From Amycolatopsis rifamycinica (GTDB lineage: Bacteria > Actinomycetota > Actinomycetes > Mycobacteriales > Pseudonocardiaceae): DNA of 64,000 bases. The notes beneath the pieces were generated by a model. The model made no database searches. It had not been told where the DNA came from and saw nothing but the letters and a program-made list of their open reading frames with translations. Shown here piece by piece: positions 1 to 7,700 of the stretch. Location of the stretch: positions 1-64,000 of the forward strand of contig NZ_JMQI01000083.1 of the NCBI RefSeq assembly GCF_000695625.1, read 5' to 3'. Position numbers and translations under genes: made by a program. How positions within the stretch are numbered: the stretch's first letter is position 1; each line of letters starts with the position of its first letter.

Positions 1-653
1 CCCGCCGCTACGTTCGTCGCCCCCAGGACCACCACCACTCCGTCGGGTGTGTCCACCGTCAGGCGCACCTCGGGGTCCAGGACCCGCAGCAACTCCTCGA
101 AGTCGCCGTCGCGGGCGGCTGTCAGGAACGCCTGGACGACCTCTCGCCGCGAGTGTCCGGTCGCCGGCGGTGAGGCCGGTGCCTGAACCTTCCGGCGGGC
201 GCGGCTGGCCAGCATCTTCGCCGCCGCCGTGGATTTGCCCAGGATCCGGCCCACCTCCTCGAACGGGACCGCGAACAGGTCGTGCAGCACGAACGCCAAG
301 CGCTCGCTCGGGCCGAGGGACTCCAGGACCACGAGCAGGGCCAACCCGACCGAATCGGCGAGCTCGGCGTCCTCGTCCGGGGACGGGCCGTCGTCCGCCG
401 TCACGACGATCTCCTCGTACGGCGCTTCGGGTCGTGATCGGCGCGAGCGCAGCACGTCCAGGCTGATCCGGCCGACCACCGTCGTCAGCCAGCCCTCCAG
501 GTTCTCGATCGACGCCGGGTCCTGGCGGGACAGGCGCAGCCAGGCCTCCTGGACCACGTCCTCCGCGTCGGCGTGGGAGCCGAGTACGCGATGGGCCACC
601 GCGCGCAGCCGGTCGCGCTGCGCTTCGAACGTCTCGGTCAACCGGTCGGCCAT
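1..653 (-). CDS. ECF RNA polymerase sigma factor with C-terminal SnoaL-like extension (partial)
   Basis: The gene reads leftward from ATG at 653 and runs off the window start; 217 codons are visible. Region 2 occupies about residues 8-75, with an acidic HADAEDVVQEAWLRL segment near residues 28-42. Region 4 is at about 125-165 and includes PFEEVGRILGKS. A linker then leads into the start of a SnoaL/NTF2-like domain (REVVQAFLTAARDGDFEELL). This layout is that of SigJ/ECF41-type factors, in which the extra domain takes the place of an anti-sigma factor. The divergent neighbour at 748 is an AhpD/carboxymuconolactone decarboxylase-like protein, the usual genomic partner of ECF41 factors. The YLPEP-like linker signature expected of ECF41 is not seen in the visible part, so the subgroup is uncertain. 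Confidence 0.9.
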   Translation of the reverse strand, partial: MADRLTETFEAQRDRLRAVAHRVLGSHADAEDVVQEAWLRLSRQDPASIENLEGWLTTVVGRISLDVLRSRRSRPEAPYEEIVVTADDGPSPDEDAELADSVGLALLVVLESLGPSERLAFVLHDLFAVPFEEVGRILGKSTAAAKMLASRARRKVQAPASPPATGHSRREVVQAFLTAARDGDFEELLRVLDPEVRLTVDTPDGVVVVLGATNVAA

Positions 654-747
654 GGTCGTTACCTTCCTCGGTTCTGCTCCGTCGTGGACATGACGGGCCC
701 GGAGGGGCACAGGTAACCGATGGAGGAACGATGGAACCCCGGCTGAG

Positions 748-1179
748 ATGCAGAGCACGCCCGAGGTGACGGGCGCGGTCCAGCAGCTGTTCAAGGTGAT
801 GCACTCGGCCGGTCTCGAGCCGCTGCTGCTCGAGCTGGTCCATCTGCGGGCCAGTCAGATCAACGGCTGCGCCCCGTGCGCCTACGCCGGTGTCCAGGCG
901 GCGAAGAAGCGGGGCGAGACGGAGGACCGGCTGCACAGCGTCGCCGTGTGGCGGGAGACGCCGTTCTTCACCGAGCCGGAGCGGGCCGCGCTGGAGTTGA
1001 CCGAGGCCGCGACGCGAATCCAGGACGGCCGTCCCGGCGTGACCGACGAGGTCTGGGCGGCCGCCGCCGAGCACTTCGACGAGCGGCAGCTGTCCGCGCT
1101 CGTCACCCACATCGCGCTCACCGGGTTCTTCAACCACGTCAACCGCGCGATCCGGGAGCAGGCCGGCAAGACGTGGTGA
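748..1179 (+). CDS. Carboxymuconolactone decarboxylase / AhpD-like protein
   Basis: A 143-residue all-helical protein of the AhpD-like superfamily, whose members are small thiol peroxidase-type proteins. The conserved pair is C41-x-x-C44 (INGCAPCAYAG). The family normally continues CxxCxxxH, but residue 48 here is Gly, so the usual proton-relay histidine is absent. The gene is divergent from an SnoaL-type ECF sigma factor and is its likely target. The start is awkward. A strong GGAGG at 722-726 is ideally placed for ATG 731, but that frame stops after 12 codons. The frame that encodes the domain has its first ATG at 748 and no other start before an in-frame TGA at 691. Either 748 is used or one base is wrong or missing near 740. 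Confidence 0.85.
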   Translation: MQSTPEVTGAVQQLFKVMHSAGLEPLLLELVHLRASQINGCAPCAYAGVQAAKKRGETEDRLHSVAVWRETPFFTEPERAALELTEAATRIQDGRPGVTDEVWAAAAEHFDERQLSALVTHIALTGFFNHVNRAIREQAGKTW

Positions 1180-1218
1180 GCACGGCGGGGCGCCGCGAGG
1201 CGCCCCGCCGGTGCCGGG

Positions 1219-2481
1219 TCAGGCCGGCGTGATGATGTACGCGATGCCGCCCGGGCCGCCCGCCACGGTGCCGTCCGCGCGGTAGCGCTTCGTCCGCTGC
1301 CAGATCTTCTCGAACTGGTCGCGCTGGTAGACGTTGCGGACCTTGTCGTTGCTGCTCGAAGCCGGGTCGTTGGCGATCACGTCGCCGTCCTTCGTGAAGC
1401 CGACGACGACCATGATGTGGCCCGCCGTCCCGTAGCCGGCGCCGTCGAGCTCCGACGACAGGAACGACTGCGACGTGATCACCGGGATGCCGCGCGCGAT
1501 GTAGTTCTCCAGCTCGTTCAGCGAGTGCAGCCGCGTGATGTGGCCGCGCAGCCCGCGCGACGCCGCGTACGCGGTGTTGAACGGCCAGTTGCCGGTACCG
1601 TCGTAGGCGTGGTCGTAGGTGTAGCGGGCCGCGAACGCCACCTGCGGGTCCACGTAGCCGGCGGGGATCCACGCCATTTCCTCGGCGGACGGCTTCTTGC
1701 CCCAGTACTCGGCCACCATCTCGGTCGACGTCGGGCTGCACCAGGCCTCGCCGCCCCCGCCGTACTGCGGGAACTGTCCCTTGTGGAGGTTCTGCGCGTA
1801 CGCGGGCACCTTCAGCTCGATCCCGGTGGCGCGCCCCGGTTTCGTCGGCTGCACCTCGAAGCGGTCCGGAACGGCCGAAGTCATCGCGCCCAGCAGGCTC
1901 ACCGACGGCGTCGCGCCCGACCCGGCTTCGCGGTAGAGGCTGATCCGCAGGTGGTACGACGTCAGCGTCACGCCGGTCTTCATGACCAGCGTGTCGACGT
2001 CCACCAGGGCGTTCGCGTCGTCCTGGCCGTCGACGCTGGTGCGCAGGATGTCGGCGTCGCCACTGGCCCAGCGCCCCATGACGTACCACGCGGTTTCCGC
2101 GCCCGCCGACGTCCGGCCCTGCGCTTCGACCTGCAGCCAGGTCTTCGCGGGCGTCCGCGCGTTCCAGGACGCGACCAGCTGCGTCGCGCCGAAGCCCTGC
2201 CGGTACTCCGGTGACGTCCACTGGCCGTACTCGTACGTTCTCGTCGTGCCGAGCTCCGGCTCGGTGTGCTCGACCGTGCCGGCCGGGTGCGTGATGCGCA
2301 GGCCGTCGTGGGCGAGCGCGACCCCGGCGAAGCCGCCTTCGTGGAAGCGGCCGCCGGTCCACTCGTGGTAGTCGATCGCCTCGTCGTCACGGGGCCGGAC
2401 CGGCCCGGCTTCGGCGGCTTGCGTGGTTACGGCAGATAACACGACCACGGACAATAAGGTGAACAACTTGCGTGCGCGCAT
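1219..2481 (-). CDS. Secreted C39-like cysteine peptidase
   Basis: A 420-residue exported protein. MRARKLF followed by a hydrophobic stretch to about residue 25 is a Sec signal peptide ending near TQAAEA. Residues about 30-215 form a beta-rich region with no obvious relatives. Residues about 225-415 are a papain-fold C39 family 2 domain with likely catalytic Cys248 (GEAWCSPTS), His355 (TAGHIMVVVGF) and Asn371 or Asp372. Such proteins are secreted in actinomycetes and their substrates are generally unknown. The reading frame stays open upstream, but the signal peptide fixes the start at ATG 2481. The gene converges on the AhpD-like gene about 40 bp away. Confidence 0.88.
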   Translation of the reverse strand: MRARKLFTLLSVVVLSAVTTQAAEAGPVRPRDDEAIDYHEWTGGRFHEGGFAGVALAHDGLRITHPAGTVEHTEPELGTTRTYEYGQWTSPEYRQGFGATQLVASWNARTPAKTWLQVEAQGRTSAGAETAWYVMGRWASGDADILRTSVDGQDDANALVDVDTLVMKTGVTLTSYHLRISLYREAGSGATPSVSLLGAMTSAVPDRFEVQPTKPGRATGIELKVPAYAQNLHKGQFPQYGGGGEAWCSPTSTEMVAEYWGKKPSAEEMAWIPAGYVDPQVAFAARYTYDHAYDGTGNWPFNTAYAASRGLRGHITRLHSLNELENYIARGIPVITSQSFLSSELDGAGYGTAGHIMVVVGFTKDGDVIANDPASSSNDKVRNVYQRDQFEKIWQRTKRYRADGTVAGGPGGIAYIITPA

Positions 2482-2552
2482 CCCGGCTCCCTGATAGACC
2501 CACCCAGTAGCCAGGGATTTTCGCCGCTCCGGGCCTTCGTGTAAACAGGTAC

Positions 2553-2954
2553 CTACAGGACGGCCTGCGTCTGTGTCACTTTCGCGACCAACTTGCCGTC
2601 GTCGTCGTGGACCTCGGTCTCCACCACGACGAACCTGCGGCCGGCGTGCAGTGGTCTGGACGACGCAACGGCGTAGCCCGAACGCACCGCACGCAGGAAG
2701 TTCGTCTTCGACTCGACGGTCGTCGTGCCCTGGCCGCCCTCGGGGAGGTTGAGGAACGCGCACACGGCGCCGGTCGCGTCGGCCAGCGCCATGAGCGCGC
2801 CCCCGTGCAGCGCGCCGCCGAGCGTGCAGAGGCTCTCGTCCCACTTCAGCCGGCTGCGCACGAGTTCGCGTCCGTGCTCCAGCACCTCGACGCCGAGGCG
2901 TTCGGAGAACGGCATGGAGCGGTGGAAGAGCTGCGTGCCCTCGGGATCGGCCAT
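2553..2954 (-). CDS. PaaI-type hotdog thioesterase
   Basis: A 133-residue single hotdog domain of the PaaI/YdiI thioesterase family, which hydrolyses acyl- or aryl-CoA in the cytoplasm. The core signature ALHGGALMALADATGAV is at about residues 49-64, on the central helix, and SKTNFLRAV lies in the strand that follows. Start MADPEG at 2954 is preferred over an upstream in-frame ATG because homologues start close to it. A perfect 6-bp inverted repeat at 2989-3005 lies just upstream and may be its operator. The substrate cannot be read from the sequence. Confidence 0.85.
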   Translation of the reverse strand: MADPEGTQLFHRSMPFSERLGVEVLEHGRELVRSRLKWDESLCTLGGALHGGALMALADATGAVCAFLNLPEGGQGTTTVESKTNFLRAVRSGYAVASSRPLHAGRRFVVVETEVHDDDGKLVAKVTQTQAVL

Positions 2955-2988
2955 GCGGTCACTGTGCCGCACGCCGGGCCCGAGGACG

Positions 2989-3005
2989 ATTACCTCCGGG
3001 GTAAT
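2989..3005. promoter_or_regulatory. Inverted repeat upstream of the thioesterase
   Basis: ATTACC-TCCGG-GGTAAT is a perfect 6-bp inverted repeat with a 5-bp spacer, 35 bp upstream of the thioesterase start. A close relative (TATCACCTCCGGGGGTAATA) sits at 11891-11910 upstream of mihF. A repressor operator is an inference. Confidence 0.35.
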
Positions 3006-3009
3006 GCGC

Positions 3010-3042
3010 TCAGCTCAGCGGGTTAACCAGCAGCAGTTCCGT
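3010..3042 (-). pseudogene. Vestigial 3' end of a metallophosphoesterase-like gene
   Basis: This 33-bp stretch matches the last codons of the metallophosphoesterase at 4004-4036 at 31 of 33 positions. Read leftward it encodes TELLLVNPLS followed by a stop, the same C-terminus as that gene. No further homology is visible upstream of it (towards 3100). It is either the remains of a second copy or one side of a direct repeat flanking the SDR gene at 3165-3929. Confidence 0.6.
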
Positions 3043-3164
3043 CGTCGTGACGTTCGCGGTACGGCGAGGCACGCTTACTTTTTTGTGCGTACTTGCCCGG
3101 TCATTGGCCTCGATCTACGGTCGAATCAGCACGTGGCATCGTCCGCATTCCTGGGGGAGCAACT

Positions 3165-3929
3165 GTGGAAAACTACGCCGGTAAGAAGGCCGTGGTCATC
3201 GGTGGTACTCACGGTATGGGCCTCGCGGTCGTCAAGAAGCTGCTCAAGGGCGGCGCCGAGGTGCTGCTGACGGGCAACAACGAGAGGAACGTCGAGGCCG
3301 CCGAGCGGGAGCTCGCGTCCGAGGCCGCTCACGTTGTCCGCTCCGACATGCGCAGTCTCGCGCAGATCGAGCAGCTGGCGGCCACCGTCGCGGACCGGTT
3401 CGGAACCATCGACTTCGTGCACTACAACGCGGGTCTCGCCGCCCTCGAGCCGTTCGAGCTGGTCACCGAGGAGTCATACGACCTCGCGTTCGACATCAAC
3501 ACCAAGGGCGCGTTCTTCACCGTGCAGAAGCTCGCATCGATCATCAACGAGGGCGGCGGTGTCGTGTTCACCTCGTCCGTCGCGGACGTCGGTGGCACTT
3601 CGGCGCTGGTCACGTACTCGGGCGCCAAGGCGGCGGTGCTGGGGCTCGCCCGTGGCATCGCCGGTGCGCTGATCCCGCGCAAGATCCGCGTCAACGTCGT
3701 CTGCCCCGGCTTCATCGACACGCCGACCATGGGCATCGTCGGCCTGAACAACGAAGAACGGGCGGCTTTCATGGAGACCGGCGACCGGATCACCCCGATG
3801 AAACGCCACGGCTCGGTCGACGAGGTGGCGGACGCGGTGCTGTTCCTCGGCTTCGACGCCACCTACACGACGGGCGAGCGCCTGACGGTCGACGGGGGAA
3901 TCAGTCAGAGTATCGAGATTCCCGCCTGA
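3165..3929 (+). CDS. Short-chain dehydrogenase/reductase
   Basis: A 254-residue classical SDR. The cofactor motif is GGTHGMG (13-19), the structural NAG is at 88-90, the Asn-Ser-Tyr-Lys set is N111, S138, Y151 and K155, and the C-terminal VDGG is present. These fit an NAD(P)-dependent oxidoreductase of unknown substrate. GTG at 3165 is preferred over an upstream in-frame ATG because GGGGGAG precedes it and the Rossmann fold starts right after it. A terminator follows at 3946-3981. The gene is bracketed by two copies of a 33-bp sequence (3010-3042, 4004-4036), which suggests that it was inserted or that the region was duplicated. Confidence 0.9.
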   Translation: MENYAGKKAVVIGGTHGMGLAVVKKLLKGGAEVLLTGNNERNVEAAERELASEAAHVVRSDMRSLAQIEQLAATVADRFGTIDFVHYNAGLAALEPFELVTEESYDLAFDINTKGAFFTVQKLASIINEGGGVVFTSSVADVGGTSALVTYSGAKAAVLGLARGIAGALIPRKIRVNVVCPGFIDTPTMGIVGLNNEERAAFMETGDRITPMKRHGSVDEVADAVLFLGFDATYTTGERLTVDGGISQSIEIPA

Positions 3930-3945
3930 CCCTGTTCCACGGCCG

Positions 3946-3981
3946 AATGCTGCCGCCCGTTCACCGGACGGCAGCATTTTT
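3946..3981 (+). terminator. Rho-independent terminator after the SDR
   Basis: The stem AATGCTGCCG pairs perfectly with CGGCAGCATT (3969-3978) and runs straight into five T residues. It follows the SDR stop by 16 bp. Confidence 0.8.
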
Positions 3982-4003
3982 CGTGCCCTTTCGAAATCGG
4001 CTT

Positions 4004-4036
4004 TCAGCTCAGCGGATTCACCAGCAGCAGTTCCGT
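4004..4036 (-). repeat. 33-bp imperfect direct repeat, copy in the metallophosphoesterase
   Basis: The partner is 3010-3042, with 31 of 33 positions identical and in the same orientation. The two copies are 994 bp apart and enclose the SDR gene and its terminator. Confidence 0.7.
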
Positions 4037-5725
4037 GTTGTGGTCGGCCGCCGCGCCGACGCGGCCGAGGTCGGTGTGGATGTCGTTGTAGGACAGCTCG
4101 CGGTAGAGCGACGCAAGCGCTTGCGGCGTCCGGGCGCCGTAGTCCACGGCGTACGGCGCCTCCGCCTCGATCAGCGTCGTGAACAGCGACAACGTGCCGT
4201 CGGCGTTGTCCGCGACCTCGACGATCCGGGCGTGCTGCGGGAAGTCGATGTGCGACGCGGTGTTGATCTCCCAGAAGCCCTGCTGCGGGGTGTTCCCGGT
4301 GTGCGGGGTGATCTTGTTGAGGTGCGTGTGGCCGTTGACCCAGGCCAGCACGTTCGGGAACCGCTTGAGCAGCGCCACGAAGGCGTTGCCGTCCAGGCGC
4401 GGGTCGAGCGGGTGGCGCGAGTCCGGCAGCAGGTTCGTCATCGAGCCGCTGGTGTGGTGGCTGAACAGGATGAACAGCTCGTCGGTGACGGCGTGGGTGA
4501 TCTTGCGGCCGAAGAAGTCGTAGTACGTCGAGCTGTTGCGCTTGAGCGCCGACTCGACCCAGGAGTACTGCGCCAGGCCGATCGAGCCGTCGGCGAAGCC
4601 GGCGTCGGTGGTCGTGTCGAGGCTGATCCCGGTGATGCCGGGGGCGATCCGGAACGTGTAGTAGACGTTCTTGCCGTCGGCGTTCGCGCTGGTGAAGCCG
4701 TGGCCGGCCGGGCCGGGGCCGGTGTTGGCCGCGTCGAGGTGGGCGCGGACGAACTCGCCGGTGGTGAACGGGCGGCGCCGCGCGTCCGGCGTGACCTCGC
4801 GGATGGTGCCGCTGCCGCCGAACAGCTCCGCGACCGGCACGCTGGAGCCCTGTTCGATGGCGTTGGCGAGCTTCTTCGCGGTGGTCTCGTCCTTGCCGAT
4901 GACCTTGTACTTCCCGGTGTACCAGGCGTCGATCCCGGGGATCCGCGCCGGCAGGGAGCCGACGATGCTGTCGTCGTGGTTGCCGAAGGTGCAGAACCAC
5001 GGGACGTCGAGGCCGGGCGCGGTGAACGTCTTCATGGCCGCCTCCAGCAGGCCGGGAATCTGCGGGAAGCCTTTGGCGGTGTAGGCGTCGCCGCCCGGAG
5101 CGCCCGGGTTCCAGTACTCGTGGTTGCCCGAGCTCTGGACGCCTTCGTAGGCGTTCGCGTCGCCGGAGTTCGGCGTGACGGTGCCGCCGTTGAGGACCTT
5201 GAGGAACCAGTCGAGCTCGATCAGCTGGTGGTTGTCGGTGTTGTCGCCGGTGGTGACCATGAGGTCGAACGGCCGCCCGGTGAACGGCCCCTGCCGCACG
5301 CTGTTGACCCGCTCGACCAGCGCGCTGGTGGCGACGGTCCCGAGCGCCTCCTGCGGCCGGTGCGCCGAGCCGATGAAGGGGTGCAGGTACTCGAAGCGCG
5401 CGGGGCTTTCGGCGTCGGTGATGTGCAGGTCGGTGAACTGGACGAAGGCGGACAGCGCCCGCCGCCGGTCGTCGCGCCCGCTCTTCGGCGTGGCGAGCTC
5501 GCCGCGGACGACGAGCGGCCAGCCGGGGCCCGCGGAGAGGCGCGAGTAGGTGCTGGTGGCGCCGCCCGTGGCGACCTGTTCGAGCGTGGTGCCGGCGGTG
5601 GTGACCGAGCGGGTGCTCGTCAGCCGCAGGGCGCGGTCGAGGGCGTTCGCGGTGGGCGTGCAGAGCAAGAGCCCGACACCGGCGGCGCCCGCGGTGACGA
5701 CGGTGCGCCGGGTGAGTTCGGCCAT
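4004..5725 (-). CDS. Tat-exported metallophosphoesterase (TIGR03767-like)
   Basis: A 573-residue protein. The N-terminus MAELTRRTVVTAG followed by a hydrophobic stretch is a twin-arginine signal. Calcineurin-like metallophosphoesterase motifs follow in order: DLHITDAE, TTGDNTDNHQ, FGNHDDS, FSHHTSG and VNGHTHLN, enough for a dinuclear metal site. The length and the long insert between the GDN and GNHD blocks fit the actinobacterial TIGR03767 group, which is exported and of unknown substrate. The start at ATG 5725 is set by the Tat motif; the frame stays open upstream. The last codons (TELLLVNPLS) are repeated as a fragment at 3010-3042. Confidence 0.88.
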   Translation of the reverse strand: MAELTRRTVVTAGAAGVGLLLCTPTANALDRALRLTSTRSVTTAGTTLEQVATGGATSTYSRLSAGPGWPLVVRGELATPKSGRDDRRRALSAFVQFTDLHITDAESPARFEYLHPFIGSAHRPQEALGTVATSALVERVNSVRQGPFTGRPFDLMVTTGDNTDNHQLIELDWFLKVLNGGTVTPNSGDANAYEGVQSSGNHEYWNPGAPGGDAYTAKGFPQIPGLLEAAMKTFTAPGLDVPWFCTFGNHDDSIVGSLPARIPGIDAWYTGKYKVIGKDETTAKKLANAIEQGSSVPVAELFGGSGTIREVTPDARRRPFTTGEFVRAHLDAANTGPGPAGHGFTSANADGKNVYYTFRIAPGITGISLDTTTDAGFADGSIGLAQYSWVESALKRNSSTYYDFFGRKITHAVTDELFILFSHHTSGSMTNLLPDSRHPLDPRLDGNAFVALLKRFPNVLAWVNGHTHLNKITPHTGNTPQQGFWEINTASHIDFPQHARIVEVADNADGTLSLFTTLIEAEAPYAVDYGARTPQALASLYRELSYNDIHTDLGRVGAAADHNTELLLVNPLS

Positions 5726-5850
5726 GGTTCGCTCCCCAGTCTTCTCGGTTGCCCAGCACCGTGCCGGACGTCGGTGACCGGACGGTGAACGTGACATTTC
5801 GAGCCAGCCTGTCACGGGCATCGGGGTGGGTGTACCGCCGAAGGTCGTGG

Positions 5851-6444
5851 TCATTTCCGCCGTGCGGCGAGGCCGTCGAGGATCACCTCGGTGCCGAGGG
5901 CGAAGAGTTCGTCGGCCGTGGTGCGGGCGAAGGCCGGGCCGAGTTCCTTGACGGCGGGGAAGCCCTCCAACCGGTCCTGGAAGGCCTGCGCCGCTTCCGG
6001 ATCCGGTCGCGGCGGCGTCTCGGCGGACGCGAGCACGTGGGCGGTCAGGAGGCGGGCGATGCCCGCGGTGTCCTCGGGGGTGAAGCCGGCTCCCCGGAGG
6101 ATCCGGACGGTCGTTTCGATGTGCGCGAGCCGGTTCGGGCCCGGCGGCCGTTCGCGGAGCAGCGTCGCGGCGTCGCGGTGCTTCAGGAGGAGCGCGCGGA
6201 ACTGGCGCAGTCCTTCTTCGAGCTGGTTCCGCCACGGTTTCGTGGCGTCGATGTCGAAGGCGTCCGCGCAGACGGCTTCGGCGAGCAGGTCGAGCAGTTG
6301 CGCCTTGTCCTTGATGTGCCAGTAGAGGGTCGGCGAGCTGACACCGAGCCGTGCGGCGAGCCGCCGGGTGCTCAGCTCCGCGAGGCCCACCTCGTCGAGC
6401 AGGGCGAGCGCGGCTTCGGTGATCTGACGGCGATCGAGCGGCAC
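5851..6444 (-). CDS. TetR-family repressor, tetracycline-repressor type
   Basis: A 197-residue regulator starting at GTG 6444 (MPLDRRQITEAALALLDEVG). The N-terminal helix-turn-helix at about residues 22-45 reads ELSTRRLAARLGVSSPTLYWHI, typical of true TetR and its closest relatives. The rest matches the TetR_C ligand-binding domain in length and pattern. The frame continues upstream but would run through the operators, so GTG 6444 is chosen. The gene is divergent from a small membrane protein, and the 55-bp intergenic region carries two tetO-like palindromes. Autoregulation and control of the neighbour are therefore likely. The inducer is unknown. Confidence 0.88.
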   Translation of the reverse strand: MPLDRRQITEAALALLDEVGLAELSTRRLAARLGVSSPTLYWHIKDKAQLLDLLAEAVCADAFDIDATKPWRNQLEEGLRQFRALLLKHRDAATLLRERPPGPNRLAHIETTVRILRGAGFTPEDTAGIARLLTAHVLASAETPPRPDPEAAQAFQDRLEGFPAVKELGPAFARTTADELFALGTEVILDGLAARRK

Positions 6445-6452
6445 CCGGTTGA

Positions 6453-6490
6453 CTCTATCAGTGATAGATTGTTCTCTATCGCTGATAGAG
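6453..6490. promoter_or_regulatory. Pair of tetO-like operators
   Basis: CTCTATCAGTGATAGAT at 6453-6469 and CTCTATCGCTGATAGAG at 6474-6490 both contain the TetR half-sites CTATC and GATAG with a 3-bp centre. They lie 21 bp apart between the divergent TetR gene and the membrane-protein gene, the same layout as the tetR-tetA control region of enteric tetracycline resistance. Site identity rests on known tetO sequences; binding is inferred. Confidence 0.8.
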
Positions 6491-6499
6491 GGGGCGGAG

Positions 6500-6997
6500 A
6501 TGCGCTGGTGGGTGGCGGTTTGTTCGCTGGTGTTCGCGGTCGGCACGGCGGTGCAGAACTTCGTGGTGATCGACCACGACCTGGTGGCGCGCGCGGCTTT
6601 CCTGGCGGGTGCGCCCCTGTCGGACGGCTTCCTGACCGGGTTGCGGCTGGTCGGCGACGGCTACCTGGCCGGGAACCTGCTGGGGTTGCTCGCCCTGACG
6701 GGCCGCGCGTGGGTGTTCTGGCTGGTGCTGGCGGTCAACGCCACCCAGGCGGCGGGCGTGTTCGCGATCCCGCCGTCGGTGTGGCAGGCGACCCTCGACC
6801 TGCACGGCCCGATCGGGCTGCTGCCTTCGCTGGTCACCGACGGCGGGGCGCTGGTGCTGACGCTGGCCCTGCTGTGGTGGCGGTTCAGCCCTTCAGGCCG
6901 GACTCCGCCACCCCGCGCACCAGGTACCGCTGCAGGAACGCGAACAGCAGCACGATCGGCAGGATCGACACCGCCGCCGCCAGGAACAGCAGGTTGA
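6500..6997 (+). CDS. Small four-helix membrane protein
   Basis: A 165-residue protein starting at ATG 6500, 9 bp after the second tetO-like site, with GGGGGCGGAG as ribosome-binding sequence. Four hydrophobic segments are visible at about residues 2-20, 50-66, 70-92 and 105-130. I do not recognise the family. The hydrophobic core ends at ALLWWRF near residue 130. The last 35 residues are Pro/Thr/Gly-rich and are encoded antisense to the end of the permease gene (113-bp overlap from 6885). The gene may once have ended earlier. It is probably regulated by the divergent TetR; a drug or solvent response is only a guess. Confidence 0.65.
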   Translation: MRWWVAVCSLVFAVGTAVQNFVVIDHDLVARAAFLAGAPLSDGFLTGLRLVGDGYLAGNLLGLLALTGRAWVFWLVLAVNATQAAGVFAIPPSVWQATLDLHGPIGLLPSLVTDGGALVLTLALLWWRFSPSGRTPPPRAPGTAAGTRTAARSAGSTPPPPGTAG

Positions 6998-7700
6998 GCT
7001 GCGGGTTCTGCGCCGTCAGCAGCCCGGACAGCGCCACCTGGACCGTCCAGGAATCCGGTGACTGGGCGATGATCAGCGGCCAGAGGAACGCGTTCCAGCT
7101 GCCGATCACGGTGATCACCGCGATCGCCGCGAAGAAGCCCTTCGAATTCGGCACCACGATCCGCCAGAACACGCCCCAGCGGCTGAGCCCGTCGACCCGG
7201 CCCGCCTCCTCCAGCTCGCGCGGGAAGTCGAGGAAGTACTGGCGGAACAGGAACACGCTGAACGCGCTGAACAGCCCCGGGATCACCAGCCCGCGGAAGT
7301 CCGACAGCCAGCCCAGCGACGAGACAACCACGAAACTCGGCACGAACGTCACCGACGTCGGGATCATCAGCGTCGCCAGCACCGCGTAGAACACGATCCC
7401 GGAACGCCGATACGGGATACGGGCCAGCCCGTAGCCCGCCAGTGAGCAGATCACCAGCAGGCCGGCCGTCTGCGCGGTCGCGACCAGCGCCGAGTTCAAC
7501 AGGCTGCGCGCGAACGGCACGTCGGCGAGCGAGAACAGCCGCGAGAAGTTCTCCCAGTGCACAGTGGACGGGAAGAACGTCCACTGTGGAGACGTGAGGT
7601 CCGCTCGCGACGCCAGGCCGTTGCGCAGCAGCAGGTAGAACGGCAGCAGGAAGAGGGCCGCCGCCACCACCAGGCACGTCCACCGCAGGAACGTCCTCAC
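6885..7700 (-). CDS. Sugar ABC transporter permease (MalG type)
   Basis: A 271-residue inner-membrane protein with six expected transmembrane segments. The cytoplasmic EAA loop EAGRVDGLSRWGVFWRIVVP at about residues 180-199 docks onto the ATPase. It is the second permease of a CUT1 carbohydrate importer. GTG at 7700 overlaps the stop of the first permease as GTGA, so the two are probably translationally coupled. No ATPase gene is present here, which is normal for actinomycete sugar importers that share MsiK. The 3' end overlaps the membrane-protein gene on the other strand by 113 bp. Confidence 0.92.
   Translation of the reverse strand: MRTFLRWTCLVVAAALFLLPFYLLLRNGLASRADLTSPQWTFFPSTVHWENFSRLFSLADVPFARSLLNSALVATAQTAGLLVICSLAGYGLARIPYRRSGIVFYAVLATLMIPTSVTFVPSFVVVSSLGWLSDFRGLVIPGLFSAFSVFLFRQYFLDFPRELEEAGRVDGLSRWGVFWRIVVPNSKGFFAAIAVITVIGSWNAFLWPLIIAQSPDSWTVQVALSGLLTAQNPQLNLLFLAAAVSILPIVLLFAFLQRYLVRGVAESGLKG

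Noticed and set aside
3474..5759. 761-residue open frame overlapping the metallophosphoesterase on the same strand, in another frame
   Set aside because: It is a long GC-driven shadow made of Arg/Pro/His-rich sequence, without domains; the true gene is the Tat-signal frame ending at 4004.
7560..7588. 11-bp inverted repeat inside the second sugar permease gene
   Set aside because: It lies within conserved coding sequence and is better explained by codon choice; noted only under the recurring word.
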